NCBI RefSeq assembly: GCF_000348945.1
Contig: NZ_AOCK01000011.1
Span: 124,001 to 188,000 of the forward strand
From: Paeniglutamicibacter gangotriensis Lz1y
Lineage (GTDB): Bacteria; Actinomycetota; Actinomycetes; Actinomycetales; Micrococcaceae
Direction of reading: 5' to 3'
Length of the DNA stretch: 64,000 nt
The notes under the pieces were generated by a model, which was given only the letters and a program-made list of their open reading frames with translations, was not told the origin of the DNA and did not search any database. Positions 1 through 9,483 of this stretch are shown piece by piece. Position numbers and translations under genes: made by a program. Numbering within the stretch: position 1 is the first letter of the stretch; each line of letters opens with the position of its first letter.

Positions 1-163
1 CAGCACGTTCACGGAATCTGGCGGGGTCTCCCTCACCCACTAAAGTGACAATATCGGTGACGAGTAACAGAGCAACAATTCCGCTTGAGATGAGAAGGAT
101 CGTGCGTCCCAAGGGAGTCGCTGATCGAAGGTTGGTAGCTTGTTCTGTCATCGAGCTAATCAT
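1..163 (-). CDS. N-terminus of a membrane protein, possibly a sensor kinase (partial)
   Basis: The reading frame runs off the left edge of the window, so only about 54 residues are visible. A polar N-terminus is followed by a hydrophobic stretch at about residues 22-40 (ILLISSGIVALLLVTDIVTL), which looks like one membrane segment. The start at 163 is preceded by AGGAG at about 10 bases; an internal ATG at 151 is an alternative. It lies downstream of the secreted peptide gene at 222-422 on the same strand and opposite a NarL-type response regulator. That arrangement would suit a sensor histidine kinase, but no kinase motif lies inside the window, so the function is a guess from context. Confidence 0.5.
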   Translation of the reverse strand, partial: MISSMTEQATNLRSATPLGRTILLISSGIVALLLVTDIVTLVGEGDPARFRERA

Positions 164-181
164 GTAACTATTGCTCCTGGA

Positions 182-209
182 GTCGGGGCTCACGATAGTG
201 AACCCCGAC
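182..209 (-). promoter_or_regulatory. Stable hairpin between peptide gene and downstream membrane gene
   Basis: A 12-bp inverted repeat (182-193 with 198-209, one G-U pair) with a GATA loop lies between the end of the small secreted-peptide gene and the ribosome binding site of the gene starting at 163. It has no T-run after it. It could be a partial terminator or an mRNA-stabilising stem that makes the peptide more abundant than the downstream product. Confidence 0.5.
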
Positions 210-221
210 CATCAAGAATAC

Positions 222-422
222 TTAACGGCCACACAGTGCTCCGAGGTTGCGGCAAACCCAGTCATTGAACGCGTCAGACGCGCCGGCGGGTGAAGCCATC
301 GGAAGGGAGAAGCCCTGGGACGCGGGTCCTTGGGCGACTGCGGCCTGTGCAGGCACTGCGGCCGGCAGAAGTAGGGCCACGGACATTGTTACAGCAGCGA
401 AGATGCGAGTTTTGCGAGTCAT
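222..422 (-). CDS. Small secreted peptide, function unknown
   Basis: This 66-residue protein has a clear Sec signal peptide: basic start (MTRKTR), hydrophobic core at about residues 8-22, and an Ala-rich cleavage site near residues 26-28 (AQA-AV). The mature part would be only about 38 residues, Ser/Ala/Pro-rich, ending in DWVCRNLGALCGR with two cysteines seven residues apart that could form a disulfide loop. No family is recognised. No clear ribosome binding site precedes the ATG. It sits between a putative membrane sensor (same strand, downstream) and a divergent response regulator, so a signalling or surface role is possible but unproven. Confidence 0.55.
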   Translation of the reverse strand: MTRKTRIFAAVTMSVALLLPAAVPAQAAVAQGPASQGFSLPMASPAGASDAFNDWVCRNLGALCGR

Positions 423-534
423 GATGCTTATTCTTGCACTAATTCTGTGAAGTCAACAGGTATTTATCGATTATTCGTGCTACACGAGCACTTGGCTCAC
501 ATTGCCGAGCAAAAGTTTCACTAGACTCTCTTCC

Positions 535-1206
535 GTGACTGTCATCCAAGTTCTCGTTGTTGATAATGAACCACTCATGCGCCAGGCCCTCAAGATCATC
601 CTTGAAGCAGCGCCCGGATTCCAATGGTTGGGGGAAGCAACCAATGGAATCGAAGCCGTCGACTTTTGCGCTGGAAACAATCCTGATGTAATCCTCATGG
701 ACATGCAGATGCCGCGCATGGACGGCGTCGAAGCAACAAGAATCATCACCACGAACTATCCCGACGTCGGTGTCCTCGCCATCACTGCGTTCTCCTCCGA
801 GGAATACCTCGTTCCGGCACTCCGCGCCGGAGCCGCTGGATACCTAGTCAAGGACGCGGAGCCCACCGAGATCCTTACGGCCATTCAGGCCGTGCACGAT
901 GGAAATGCAGCGATCTCTGCGTCTGTGTCGCAAGATCTCATTCTTGCCATCCGTGATGCACACGAAGTGAAGCCGAACAGCACACTGGGACAGATCCCCA
1001 TAGCGCTATCTGATCGCGAGCACGAAGTACTGCAGTTGTTGGCGCGCGGCAGAAACAACCCCGAAATGGCCGCCGAAATGCACGTTTCGGAAGCCACCGT
1101 CAAGGCTCATCTCAGCCGTATCCTCGCAAAACTTGGCGTCAGGGACAGGGTGCAGGCATTGATCCGGGCTGCCCAATACGGGCTGGTTGAACTGCACATG
1201 GACTAG
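535..1206 (+). CDS. NarL/LuxR-family response regulator
   Basis: A two-domain response regulator of 223 residues. The receiver domain (about 1-120) has the acidic pocket VVDNE at the N-terminus, the likely phosphoacceptor Asp56 in ILMDMQMPRMDG, and the conserved Lys in YLVKDAEP. The C-terminal LuxR helix-turn-helix (about 155-220) contains LSDREHEVLQLLARGRNN and VSEATVKAHLSRILAKLGV. The GTG at 535 places the receiver in normal register; a TTG at 502 would add 11 residues. Neither start has a strong ribosome binding site. It is divergent from the secreted peptide and the membrane protein at 1-163, a likely partner sensor. Target genes are not evident. Confidence 0.88.
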   Translation: MTVIQVLVVDNEPLMRQALKIILEAAPGFQWLGEATNGIEAVDFCAGNNPDVILMDMQMPRMDGVEATRIITTNYPDVGVLAITAFSSEEYLVPALRAGAAGYLVKDAEPTEILTAIQAVHDGNAAISASVSQDLILAIRDAHEVKPNSTLGQIPIALSDREHEVLQLLARGRNNPEMAAEMHVSEATVKAHLSRILAKLGVRDRVQALIRAAQYGLVELHMD

Positions 1207-1440
1207 AGCGGGCACCATAGTTCTTGACCTAATCCAAAACTCCATGGTTCAACCAAACCCACAAGCGTGATCGCCGACGACGTTCGCTTCAATGGTCCTC
1301 GACGTTCCTCAGCTTGGCCAGGAAACCAAATCGGTATTTCCGAAGCCGTGCTGAATTCACAGCATCTTAGGATTATCCAAATCGGGTGGGATAAGCCACG
1401 TTTTTGGAGGTCACCCACTGCAATCGCATAAGCTCAAAAA

Positions 1441-3222
1441 ATGACAACTGAACAGAAAAAGGTGAGCTCTTCGCCACCGGTACACCGGTGGGTGTTTTGG
1501 CCAGCGGCCATCATCACCATAGTTTTTGCCACTTTCGCCATGACCATGCCTGGCACGGCTGAGACGTTCTTCTTGTCGGTGCAGTCCAAGATCATCGGCT
1601 ATTTCAATTGGTATTACGTACTGATCGCAACAGGCTTCGTCGTTTTCAGCCTTTGGCTGGGCTTCGGAAAGTTTGGCGAAATCAAGCTTGGCAAAGACGA
1701 AGATGAGCCTGAGTTCTCTCTCGGGTCATGGTTCGCATTGCTCTTCGCTGCGGGAATGGGAATCGGACTCGTCTTCTACGGCGTCTCCGAACCACTAAGT
1801 CACTTTGCATCGCCCAAACCCGGAGCTTCGGGTTCCCCCTCCGATCTTGCCCAACAGGCACAAGCCCAAACTTTCCTGCACTGGGGAGTCCACGCGTGGT
1901 CAATCTACGTGGTCATCGGTTTGGCCCTTGCCTACGCGATCCACCGCCGCGGGCGCCCCATCTCGATTCGATGGACACTCGAACCGTTGTTGGGGCGCAA
2001 GGTCCATGGTGGCTTGGGTAATGTCATCGACGTTGTTGCCCTGGTTGGCACGATATTCGGTGTAGCCACCTCGCTGGGCCTAGGCGTCTTGCAGATCAGT
2101 GCAGGCCTGGAAAGTGCCGGACTCATCAAGGCGTCCGAATTCATCAACATCATCATCATTGCCGTCGTCACCGGGATGGTACTCCTATCCGTGCTGTCGG
2201 GAGTTGGCAAGGGGATGAAATGGCTTTCCAATACCAACCTGATCCTTGCTGGCGTCTTCGTCTCCTTCCTGTTGATCATGGGTCCGACGCAGTTCCTGCT
2301 GAGAAACTTCGTTCAATCGGTCGGCAACTACCTGCAAAACTTCCTCGCTATGTCCTTCAATGTCAGTGCCTTCACCGGCGCCGAAGGCGAGGCCTGGCAG
2401 GGCGTGTGGACCACGTTCTACTGGGGCTGGTGGATCTCCTGGGCCCCGTTCGTCGGCATCTTCATTGCCCGAATCTCCAAGGGCCGCACCGTGCGCCAGT
2501 TTGTTGGCGGCGTCATTCTCGTTCCCACGGTTGTCACGATGCTTTGGTTCTCCGTTCTGGGTGGAACCGCGCTCTACGGCCAGCTGCAGGGCACCGGCAA
2601 TCTGGTGGGTTCGGATGGTTCGATCGACACTGAAGGTTCATTGTTCGCCATGCTTGATGCCATGCCTGCAGGTGCCTTGCTCACCATTGGCGCGATCATC
2701 ATGATTGTCATTTTCTTCGTTACCTCCGCCGACTCTGGGGCTCTGGTGATGGGCATGATCGCCACCGGCGGTGAAGCGGAACCGAAGAACTGGATTCGCA
2801 TCTTCTTCACGCTCGCCACGTCCCTTCTGGCCGCTTCACTTCTACTGTCCGGTGGTTTGGAAGCACTTAAGACCGCAGCGATCATCATTGCGCTTCCGTT
2901 CAGTATCGTGCTGATCATGATCTGTTGGTCCACCTATCTAGCCTTCTCCCGTGAAGTGAAGGTTTATGAGAAGGCCCGCCGCATGGCCTTCGTGGACCAC
3001 ATCGGTGATTTCTACGGCTTGGAAGTCGAGGGGCCGAACAGCGATTCACAGCTCCTCAATCTTCATAGGTTGACCGCGCGACTGCGCCGGGCGGTTCCCA
3101 AGGACCCAGATGCAGATCGTGCAGTGCCGCTGACGCTGCTTACCTCGCACCCCGCTGGAAATATCGGCGAGCCGGATTCCAATGGTGGAGCAACCGGACG
3201 GCCGCCCGCGGACAGCAACTAG
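1441..3222 (+). CDS. BCCT-family betaine/choline/carnitine transporter
   Basis: A 593-residue secondary carrier of the betaine-choline-carnitine transporter family. These are 12-helix, usually Na+-coupled uptake systems for trimethylammonium osmolytes such as glycine betaine. The family signature is clear at about residues 322-362: the Trp-rich YWGWWISWAPFVG segment followed by ARISKGRTVRQFVGG. The hydrophilic C-terminal tail of about 75 residues is of the kind linked to osmosensing in relatives. An in-frame stop just upstream excludes longer starts; the nearest GGAGG is too far away to be its ribosome binding site. The gene stands alone, followed by a perfect palindromic terminator. The exact substrate cannot be told from sequence. 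Confidence 0.93.
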   Translation: MTTEQKKVSSSPPVHRWVFWPAAIITIVFATFAMTMPGTAETFFLSVQSKIIGYFNWYYVLIATGFVVFSLWLGFGKFGEIKLGKDEDEPEFSLGSWFALLFAAGMGIGLVFYGVSEPLSHFASPKPGASGSPSDLAQQAQAQTFLHWGVHAWSIYVVIGLALAYAIHRRGRPISIRWTLEPLLGRKVHGGLGNVIDVVALVGTIFGVATSLGLGVLQISAGLESAGLIKASEFINIIIIAVVTGMVLLSVLSGVGKGMKWLSNTNLILAGVFVSFLLIMGPTQFLLRNFVQSVGNYLQNFLAMSFNVSAFTGAEGEAWQGVWTTFYWGWWISWAPFVGIFIARISKGRTVRQFVGGVILVPTVVTMLWFSVLGGTALYGQLQGTGNLVGSDGSIDTEGSLFAMLDAMPAGALLTIGAIIMIVIFFVTSADSGALVMGMIATGGEAEPKNWIRIFFTLATSLLAASLLLSGGLEALKTAAIIIALPFSIVLIMICWSTYLAFSREVKVYEKARRMAFVDHIGDFYGLEVEGPNSDSQLLNLHRLTARLRRAVPKDPDADRAVPLTLLTSHPAGNIGEPDSNGGATGRPPADSN

Positions 3223-3255
3223 CCGCTTCCAGCCCATATTGAGATAGATCATTGG

Positions 3256-3285
3256 TTTGCCCTCCCCGAATTCGGGGAGGGCAAA
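3256..3285. terminator. Bidirectional terminator palindrome
   Basis: A perfect 30-bp palindrome (stem 15 bp, GAATTC at the centre, A/T-rich ends) lies between the convergent BCCT carrier and ctaD. T- or A-rich ends on both sides suit termination in both directions. Confidence 0.85.
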
Positions 3286-3333
3286 TCTCTTGCCGTTGAA
3301 AATGGGTAGTCACGGTCTCGCAGACTTAGCCGG

Positions 3334-5064
3334 TCAATCCGGTTGGTCTGTATCCTGTTGTGGTGCAGGCCCGAACATCGTTGCCGCGGGCCCTTGCGGG
3401 GTTGTTCGCGCGCTGAGCTCGGGGTGGTGCAAATCCACCGCGGGTCGTTCCGAACGGATCCGTGGAATCGAATGAAAGTTGTGGCGCGGCGGCGGACAAG
3501 AGGTCGCCCATTCCAACGATGCCCCAAAACCCCATGGGTCATCCACGACGATCTTCTTGCCGTGACGATGTGTGGTCCAGACATTCCAGAAGAACGGGAT
3601 CATTGACGCGCCCAGAATGAAAGAAAATACGCTCGAGAACTGGTTCATGGTGGTGAACCCGTCTTCGGGCAGGTAGTCCGCGTAGCGACGCGGCATCCCC
3701 ATGACACCCAACCAGTGCTGGATCAGGAACGTGCCGTGGAAGCCCACGAACAGCATCCAGAAGTGGATCTTGCCCAGACGCTCGTTAAGCATGTGGCCAG
3801 TCCATTTTGGCCACCAGAAGTAGAAGCCCGCGAACATCGCAAAGACGACGGTTCCGAAGACCACGTAGTGGAAGTGCGCGACCACGAAGTAGGTATCGGT
3901 CACCTGGAAGTTGAGTCCCGGAGCCGATAAAACGATGCCGGTGAGTCCCCCGAAGAGAAACGTCACCAAAAAACCGATACTCCAGAGCATCGGGGTTTCG
4001 AACGTGACCGACCCCCGCCAGAGGGTGCCGATCCAGTTGAAGAACTTCACTCCGGTGGGCACCGCGATCAACATGGTCATGAAGGCGAAAAACGGCAGCA
4101 TGACCTGACCCGTTGCATACATGTGGTGTGCCCACACCGAGACGGACAGTGCAGCAATCGAGATGGTGGCGAAGACCAGGCCCTTGTAGCCGAAGATCGG
4201 CTTGCGGGAAAACACCGGGAAGATCTCGGTGACGATGCCGAAGAACGGCAGGGCAATGATGTAGACCTCGGGGTGCCCGAAGAACCAGAACAGATGCTGC
4301 CACAACATCGGTCCACCGGCTTCCGGGTCGAAAACGTGGGCACCGAATCGTCTGTCAGCGCCGAGTGCGAACAACGCGGCAGCCAGCGGCGGGAAGGCCA
4401 TCAGGATCATGATGGCCGTGATCAGCGTGTTCCACGTGAAAATGGGCATGCGCCACATGGTCATGCCCGGTGCGCGCAGACAGAGGATGGTGGTGATGAA
4501 GTTGACGGCGCCGAGAATGGTGCCGAATCCCGACAGCGCCAGTCCGAAGACCCACAGATCTCCGCCCACACCGGGGCTAAAGGTCGTATTCGCCAAGGGC
4601 GCATACCCGGTCCAGCCAAAGGCCGCCGCGCCCTGCGGGGTGAGGTAGCCAGCCAATGCGACGGTCGAACCGAAAGAGAAGAACCAGAAGGCCAGTGCGT
4701 TCAGACGTGGGAACGCCACATCCGGCGCGCCGATCTGCAACGGCATCATCACGTTGGCGAACCCAGCAAAGAGCGGCGTTGCAAACATCAACAGCATCAT
4801 GGTGCCGTGCATGGTGAACAGCTGGTTGTATTGCTCCTTGGTTTGCATGATCTGCATGCCGGGTTGGAACAGCTCCGCACGCATCAGCATCGCCATTACT
4901 CCGGCAAGGCAGAAGAAGACGAACGAAGTGATCAGGTACATGTACCCGATTGTTTTGTGATCGGTAGTGGTCAGCCAGCCGACAATCAATTGGCCTTTGC
5001 GGATGGGGACTACGCGTGGCTGCGTGGGAGCCAGTTCATTCGTCGCGTACTCATACGTTGCCAT
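3334..5064 (-). CDS. ctaD: Cytochrome c oxidase subunit I (aa3-type)
   Basis: The 576-residue catalytic subunit of an aa3-type terminal oxidase, a 12-helix membrane protein that reduces O2 and pumps protons. All metal ligands are visible: His86 and His399 for low-spin heme a, His397 for heme a3, and His264, His313 and His314 for CuB, with the cross-linking Tyr268 in the HPEVYI motif. The N-terminus ([13 protein letters not shown]) is typical of actinobacterial CtaD. No subunit II, III or IV gene adjoins it, so it is an orphan copy that probably works with subunits encoded elsewhere. The proline-rich tail after residue about 520 is poorly conserved in the family. Confidence 0.95.
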   Translation of the reverse strand: MATYEYATNELAPTQPRVVPIRKGQLIVGWLTTTDHKTIGYMYLITSFVFFCLAGVMAMLMRAELFQPGMQIMQTKEQYNQLFTMHGTMMLLMFATPLFAGFANVMMPLQIGAPDVAFPRLNALAFWFFSFGSTVALAGYLTPQGAAAFGWTGYAPLANTTFSPGVGGDLWVFGLALSGFGTILGAVNFITTILCLRAPGMTMWRMPIFTWNTLITAIMILMAFPPLAAALFALGADRRFGAHVFDPEAGGPMLWQHLFWFFGHPEVYIIALPFFGIVTEIFPVFSRKPIFGYKGLVFATISIAALSVSVWAHHMYATGQVMLPFFAFMTMLIAVPTGVKFFNWIGTLWRGSVTFETPMLWSIGFLVTFLFGGLTGIVLSAPGLNFQVTDTYFVVAHFHYVVFGTVVFAMFAGFYFWWPKWTGHMLNERLGKIHFWMLFVGFHGTFLIQHWLGVMGMPRRYADYLPEDGFTTMNQFSSVFSFILGASMIPFFWNVWTTHRHGKKIVVDDPWGFGASLEWATSCPPPRHNFHSIPRIRSERPAVDLHHPELSARTTPQGPAATMFGPAPQQDTDQPD

Positions 5065-5290
5065 TTTTCATCTCACGGTTTCCCAAACCGGTGGGTCTGG
5101 TAGCTGAGACTGGCCATTGCCGTCCAACAAACGGCCCACGAGGTTTCTGCGCTAAGAAGGGTGCGGTCCTTTCCACCATCCTCCACTTTTCATCAGGTTA
5201 CTAGGTCGCGAGAGTCTCCAAATCGTCGCCAGCTGCCAGGACCAGCCGACGGTCCCCTCGCCCCCTCTCAACCCGTTACCCGGCGGCTCT

Positions 5291-6547
5291 TCATCGGGAG
5301 GTGAACCAAAGCCGAGCGGCCCGGTACCCGATCCCCACAGCGAACATGGCCAGACCGCCGGCGACAGCGCCGAACGGCAACGTCGCCACGAGCAAAACGC
5401 AACCCATTGCCCCGGCAACTCCCAGCCATGCCGGTCCCAAGCGTTCACCGGCGGGTTGCTTGGAGGCCGCGATGTTGGCGATCAGGTAGTAAACGAGCAC
5501 GCCAAAAGACGAAAAACCAATGGCAGTGCGCAAATCGAGGAATGCGACCAGCACGATGACGATGGCACCGACTGCCAGCTCCGCACGATAGGGCGTGGAA
5601 AAGCGGGGATGGATGCGGGAAAAATAGTGCGGAAGGTCGTGCTCGCGTGCCATGGCCATGGAGGTCCGCCCGATCCCTGCTATCAATGCCAACAGGGCAC
5701 CGAGGGAAGCCAGCGCCGCAGCTGCCTGGACCAGCGGAAGAGCCCAGGAGTTGCCCAGCGCGACAGCCAACGGCTTGGCACTTTGGGCAATGCCACCGGC
5801 GCCCAGAACATTGAGCAGCACCACCGCGACCGCTGCATACAGCACCACGATGATTCCAAGACCGATGCCGATGGCTCGCGGAATGCTCCTGGCAGGATTG
5901 CGCACTTCCTCACCCAGAGTCGCGATCCGCGCGTAGCCGGCAAAGGCAAAGAACAGCAGCCCGGCGCCTTGCAAGACACCAAACACGCCATTGCCGGGGC
6001 CGGCGATGTGCAGCGGTGGATCCTGATCGCCGCCGAGGATGACGGCCACGACCACACCCAGGAGCACCAGGACGGTCGCCACAATGATCCTCGCCGCTGC
6101 TGCAGTACGGGTGACACCCAGGCAGTTGACGCCCACCAAGACTGCCACGGCCAGTGCCGCAACCGGCTTCACCCACCCCTCGGGGACCGTGTACGTGGCA
6201 AATGTCAGGGCCATGACAGCGGCCGAGGCGATCTTGCCGATGACGAACCCCCACCCTGCGATGAATCCCGCCCATGGACCCAATACTTCGCGCCCGTAGG
6301 CGTAGGTGCCGCCCGAGGTCGGATAACGGGCAGCCAGTTGGGCACTGGATCGCGCGTTCACGTAGGCAATGGCGGCGGCGAGGACAAGAGACACCAGGAG
6401 TGCGGATCCTGCAGCGGAAGCCGCGGGTGTGAATGCGGAAAAGAGGCCCGCGCCGATCATGGCACCCAGGCCGATCACGACGGCGTCTGAGGTGCACAAT
6501 CGACGTTGAAGGCCCGGTTCCACTTCGTCCTTGTCCAAATTGCGCAT
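5291..6547 (-). CDS. APC-superfamily amino acid permease
   Basis: A 418-residue integral membrane protein with about 12 hydrophobic segments. The first helix has the amino acid/polyamine/organocation signature VIGLGAMIGAGLFSAF, and helix 3 has YPTSGGTYAYGREVLGP. GEEVRNPARSIPRAI after helix 6 is also typical. Such proteins import amino acids or amines by proton symport or exchange; the substrate is not predictable. The gene lies 226 bp upstream of ctaD on the same strand and diverges from the exonuclease gene. AAGG directly abuts the ATG, which is unusually close, so the true start could differ by some residues. Confidence 0.88.
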   Translation of the reverse strand: MRNLDKDEVEPGLQRRLCTSDAVVIGLGAMIGAGLFSAFTPAASAAGSALLVSLVLAAAIAYVNARSSAQLAARYPTSGGTYAYGREVLGPWAGFIAGWGFVIGKIASAAVMALTFATYTVPEGWVKPVAALAVAVLVGVNCLGVTRTAAAARIIVATVLVLLGVVVAVILGGDQDPPLHIAGPGNGVFGVLQGAGLLFFAFAGYARIATLGEEVRNPARSIPRAIGIGLGIIVVLYAAVAVVLLNVLGAGGIAQSAKPLAVALGNSWALPLVQAAAALASLGALLALIAGIGRTSMAMAREHDLPHYFSRIHPRFSTPYRAELAVGAIVIVLVAFLDLRTAIGFSSFGVLVYYLIANIAASKQPAGERLGPAWLGVAGAMGCVLLVATLPFGAVAGGLAMFAVGIGYRAARLWFTSR

Positions 6548-6765
6548 CCTTCATGTCTACTCGGCTGAGGTTAACGGTAGGTGGATGCAGGTTCGGGCGC
6601 CATTGATTGCCAGTCACCGTGCCCGTGTGCCGAGGAACCGCGGGACCAGGTTGACCACCATGGCACCGTGGCCTGTCTTGCCTCCATGCGCCTTACCTCG
6701 GGGCGCGGCCGTGCGTCTAGTATCAGATGACATCATTGCTTTCAGGTTGCAACCGGGGGACTTCC

Positions 6766-8019
6766 ATGGGCCAGGGATATTTTGCCGTCATCGATACGGA
6801 AACCACGGGGCTGTTCCCGGGAAACCACGATCGCATCGCAGAAATTGCCGTGGTCACTCTGGACCGTTCCGGCACTGTCGTTGACAGATGGGAGACGCTG
6901 GTCAATCCCGAACGGGACCTCGGGAAGCAGGCCATCCACGGGATTCGGGCTAAAGACATCCTCGAGGCCCCTCGATTCGCTGATATTGCCGAAGAATTGG
7001 ACTGGAGGTTGTCCGGCACCACAATCGTTGCCCATAATCTCGGATTCGATGCCAGGTTCCTGCTTGCGGAGTTCCAGCGAGCGGGACGTGCCTTGCCCGA
7101 TTTTTACCTCCCGCGCGGTCTGTGCACCATGCAGATGGCACGCGAATACCTGCCCGGGGCAGGCCGTTCCCTCCAAGACTGCTGCGATTCATTCAGCATC
7201 GAATTGCGCCACGCCCACAGTGCCGGCGACGATGCCGAAGCCACAGCAGTGCTTCTCTCCCGATATATGGAACTCGATCCGGATCTCGACGACTGGGACT
7301 ACTTGCTCAACGAGGCCGCGGCCACCTCGTGGAATGACTCTCCCCCGACAGCCCGGCTCATCCCGGCCCTTCGTTCATCGGCGGATTCCGAGGAAACACA
7401 TTTCATTGACCGGATCGTCGTTCACCTCCCAGAAATCCCCGGAGCCGCTGCACACCAGGAATACCTGGCACTGCTTGATCGCGCCCTGCTAGACCGCTAT
7501 CTATCCGCCCATGAACAATCCATGTTGGTGTCGACGGCATCCGACCTGGGCATCGACCGCAGCACCGTCATGGATCTTCATTCGCGCTACTTTCTGTCCA
7601 TTGCAGATACTGCATGGGCGGACGGGGTCCTGAGCGTTGAAGAACTCAGCGATCTGGCCACGATCTCCGCGCTTCTCGGGCTCCCTACGGAACTACTCGA
7701 CGCTGCGACACTGGCACATCCGACGTTTCCTATGCAGCCCCAACACGTGGACGCCAGTTCTGGTTTTTTCCTGCAGTCCGGCGACATGGTCGTACTGACT
7801 GGGGACATGACACGGCCACGAAGTGCCATCGAAGCCGATCTTGAATCCGCAGGGTTCAAACCGCACGGGGCGGTGACCAAGAAGGTGAAACTTCTTGTGG
7901 CAGCGGACCCGGACAGCATTTCGGGCAAGGCCCGCAAAGCGCGACAGTACGGTATCCCTGTCGTCGGCGAGGAGTACCTCTGGAAACAGGTACTGCGAGC
8001 TTCCGACCTCCAACACTAA
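6766..8019 (+). CDS. DnaQ-like 3'-5' exonuclease with C-terminal BRCT domain
   Basis: A 417-residue protein with three parts. Residues about 1-165 form a DEDDh exonuclease: VIDTETTG (Exo I), the HNLGFDARFL segment (Exo II) and HSAGDDAEAT (Exo III). The middle (about 235-315) has a TerB-like helical pattern around ADGVLSVEELSDLATISALL. Residues about 325-412 resemble a BRCT domain (GDMVVLTGDM and GIPVVGEEYLWKQV). Related proteins are named DNA polymerase III epsilon-like and probably trim DNA 3' ends in repair rather than proofread. GGGGGA six bases upstream supports this ATG; an ATG at 6727 would add 13 residues. It is followed by an unknown protein on the same strand. Confidence 0.85.
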   Translation: MGQGYFAVIDTETTGLFPGNHDRIAEIAVVTLDRSGTVVDRWETLVNPERDLGKQAIHGIRAKDILEAPRFADIAEELDWRLSGTTIVAHNLGFDARFLLAEFQRAGRALPDFYLPRGLCTMQMAREYLPGAGRSLQDCCDSFSIELRHAHSAGDDAEATAVLLSRYMELDPDLDDWDYLLNEAAATSWNDSPPTARLIPALRSSADSEETHFIDRIVVHLPEIPGAAAHQEYLALLDRALLDRYLSAHEQSMLVSTASDLGIDRSTVMDLHSRYFLSIADTAWADGVLSVEELSDLATISALLGLPTELLDAATLAHPTFPMQPQHVDASSGFFLQSGDMVVLTGDMTRPRSAIEADLESAGFKPHGAVTKKVKLLVAADPDSISGKARKARQYGIPVVGEEYLWKQVLRASDLQH

Positions 8020-8134
8020 TCCGGGGATACCGGGCGCTGTTCAAAGCGTGGTTGCGCGCTAGTATGCTCAAAGGATCAGCGGCGGTGCCGTTCCATCGGA
8101 CACGGCCGGCAGCCCCAACTTATGCGGAATGATC

Positions 8135-9382
8135 ATGTCTCACGACGGCCCCAAATCAACGCCCAGGGACGACTCGGAACCAGGCACGGCGGCGCCCGGC
8201 CCGATCGTCGTCGACATCGACGTGCACCGCATCCGCCGGCATCTGCTCCTTGTCATCCCTGACTTCGAGACCTGGTGCGTGGACACCAATTTCGATGTCG
8301 GTGGCGAAAAGCTCCGCTCCCGAATCACCACTTTTCTGGCCCACTACGCCCGGATTAACGGAAATGATGAAATAACGTTCCTGAATGTTCCTGCCTTCGC
8401 GGCAACACTTAATGATTTGATGTTCGTCGGTGGGACCAACGAGTTCCTGGAGATGACACACGTTTTCGGAGCGTATCTCGAGTTCATTCACGCCACCGGC
8501 AGATGGACAGGAACCCACGAGGAATACGAACAGGTCCACCACTATTTTCAGTGCGTCAGGTTGCCTGAATTCGAGCCCGATTATTCACCGGTCACCGAGC
8601 TGCAAGCGGCCATCATCACCGTTCCGAAAATCACGGAGCAAAATGCCTTCGAGGAAATCCAAAAGCTGCCGGCAACCAGACAAATAATCTCGTTCCTGCA
8701 GTGGTTCGGCCCAAAACGCGAAATCACCAGTCGTCGGATCCTGAACAAGAAACACGTCAAGGAAGCTGCCGCTTCTCTCGGAATCGATGCCCTTCCGCTC
8801 ACCGGTGCAACGCCCGTCGGAGGGCCTCCCAAGACCGGGCCCGTCCTGTTCAAGAGCGCTTCGAATATCGGAGTGCTGTCGTTTTACTGGGACGCTTTGG
8901 TGGCTGCGGGCCTGATCGAACTAAGCACAACACGGGCGTATCCAACACGCGAAGCCCTGGAATTCTTGAAGGACCCGAACGCCAAGCTCGTCGAAGTCGT
9001 GCGAATCGTCGCCAGCAAAATGTATCGTGCGTTCTCCGTGGAAATCGACGACAACTACGATGCCATGGAGACGGGCTATCTGACCCGGTACTTCCTGCTG
9101 GAAGCCGCGGTGGAGCCGATCAGCATAGAAGTGCTCAGGCACCCGGTTCGTGGCCTGGACGATGACGATCCACGCTCGGATCGGAACACCATCGAGCGCG
9201 CATGGCGAAGACTGGAACGGTTGCGCGACGAAGGCCTGGTCACGATCGGTTCCAGGCTTTCCATCCCGCCGGTATTGCTCAGACCCCTGGTCCTTGAACT
9301 TGCAGGGGGCTCCGAAGTTGCGTACAGGTTTGCGGATCCTGCCGAAGAAGCATCCGATCCGCCTGGCCGTCCCAATACCTGA
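8135..9382 (+). CDS. Protein of unknown function
   Basis: A 415-residue soluble protein that I do not recognise. It has no signal peptide or membrane segment. The N-terminal 30 residues are polar and Pro/Asp-rich; the rest is mixed alpha/beta with an acidic, proline-rich tail. The C-terminal 100 residues include a possible winged-helix-like pattern (SIEVLRHPVRGLDDDDPRSD, then ERAWRRLERLRDEGLVTIG). Codon use matches the neighbours, so it is likely expressed. It starts about 115 bp after the exonuclease-BRCT gene on the same strand, which hints at a DNA-related role, but that is only context. An ATG two codons upstream (8129) is possible. Confidence 0.6.
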   Translation: MSHDGPKSTPRDDSEPGTAAPGPIVVDIDVHRIRRHLLLVIPDFETWCVDTNFDVGGEKLRSRITTFLAHYARINGNDEITFLNVPAFAATLNDLMFVGGTNEFLEMTHVFGAYLEFIHATGRWTGTHEEYEQVHHYFQCVRLPEFEPDYSPVTELQAAIITVPKITEQNAFEEIQKLPATRQIISFLQWFGPKREITSRRILNKKHVKEAAASLGIDALPLTGATPVGGPPKTGPVLFKSASNIGVLSFYWDALVAAGLIELSTTRAYPTREALEFLKDPNAKLVEVVRIVASKMYRAFSVEIDDNYDAMETGYLTRYFLLEAAVEPISIEVLRHPVRGLDDDDPRSDRNTIERAWRRLERLRDEGLVTIGSRLSIPPVLLRPLVLELAGGSEVAYRFADPAEEASDPPGRPNT

Positions 9383-9483
9383 AACCGAAAGCACCGGCAG
9401 GCCTCAGGCCTCGAGTCCAATGTTGTTGGTCGCGAAGTCTTCGGCGTAGGCCCGCGCGGAGGTTGCAGGCACCCGCGGAAGGG

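Noticed and set aside
4123-5103. A 326-codon plus-strand frame inside ctaD
   Set aside because: ctaD has all metal ligands on the minus strand; the plus-strand frame is rich in Gln, His and Arg, as expected from an antisense frame.
9403-9483. A short open frame ending in AYAEDFATNNIGLEA just after the histidine phosphatase stop
   Set aside because: It looks protein-like and could be a lost C-terminus or the tail of a vanished gene, but 80 bp is too little to support a feature.
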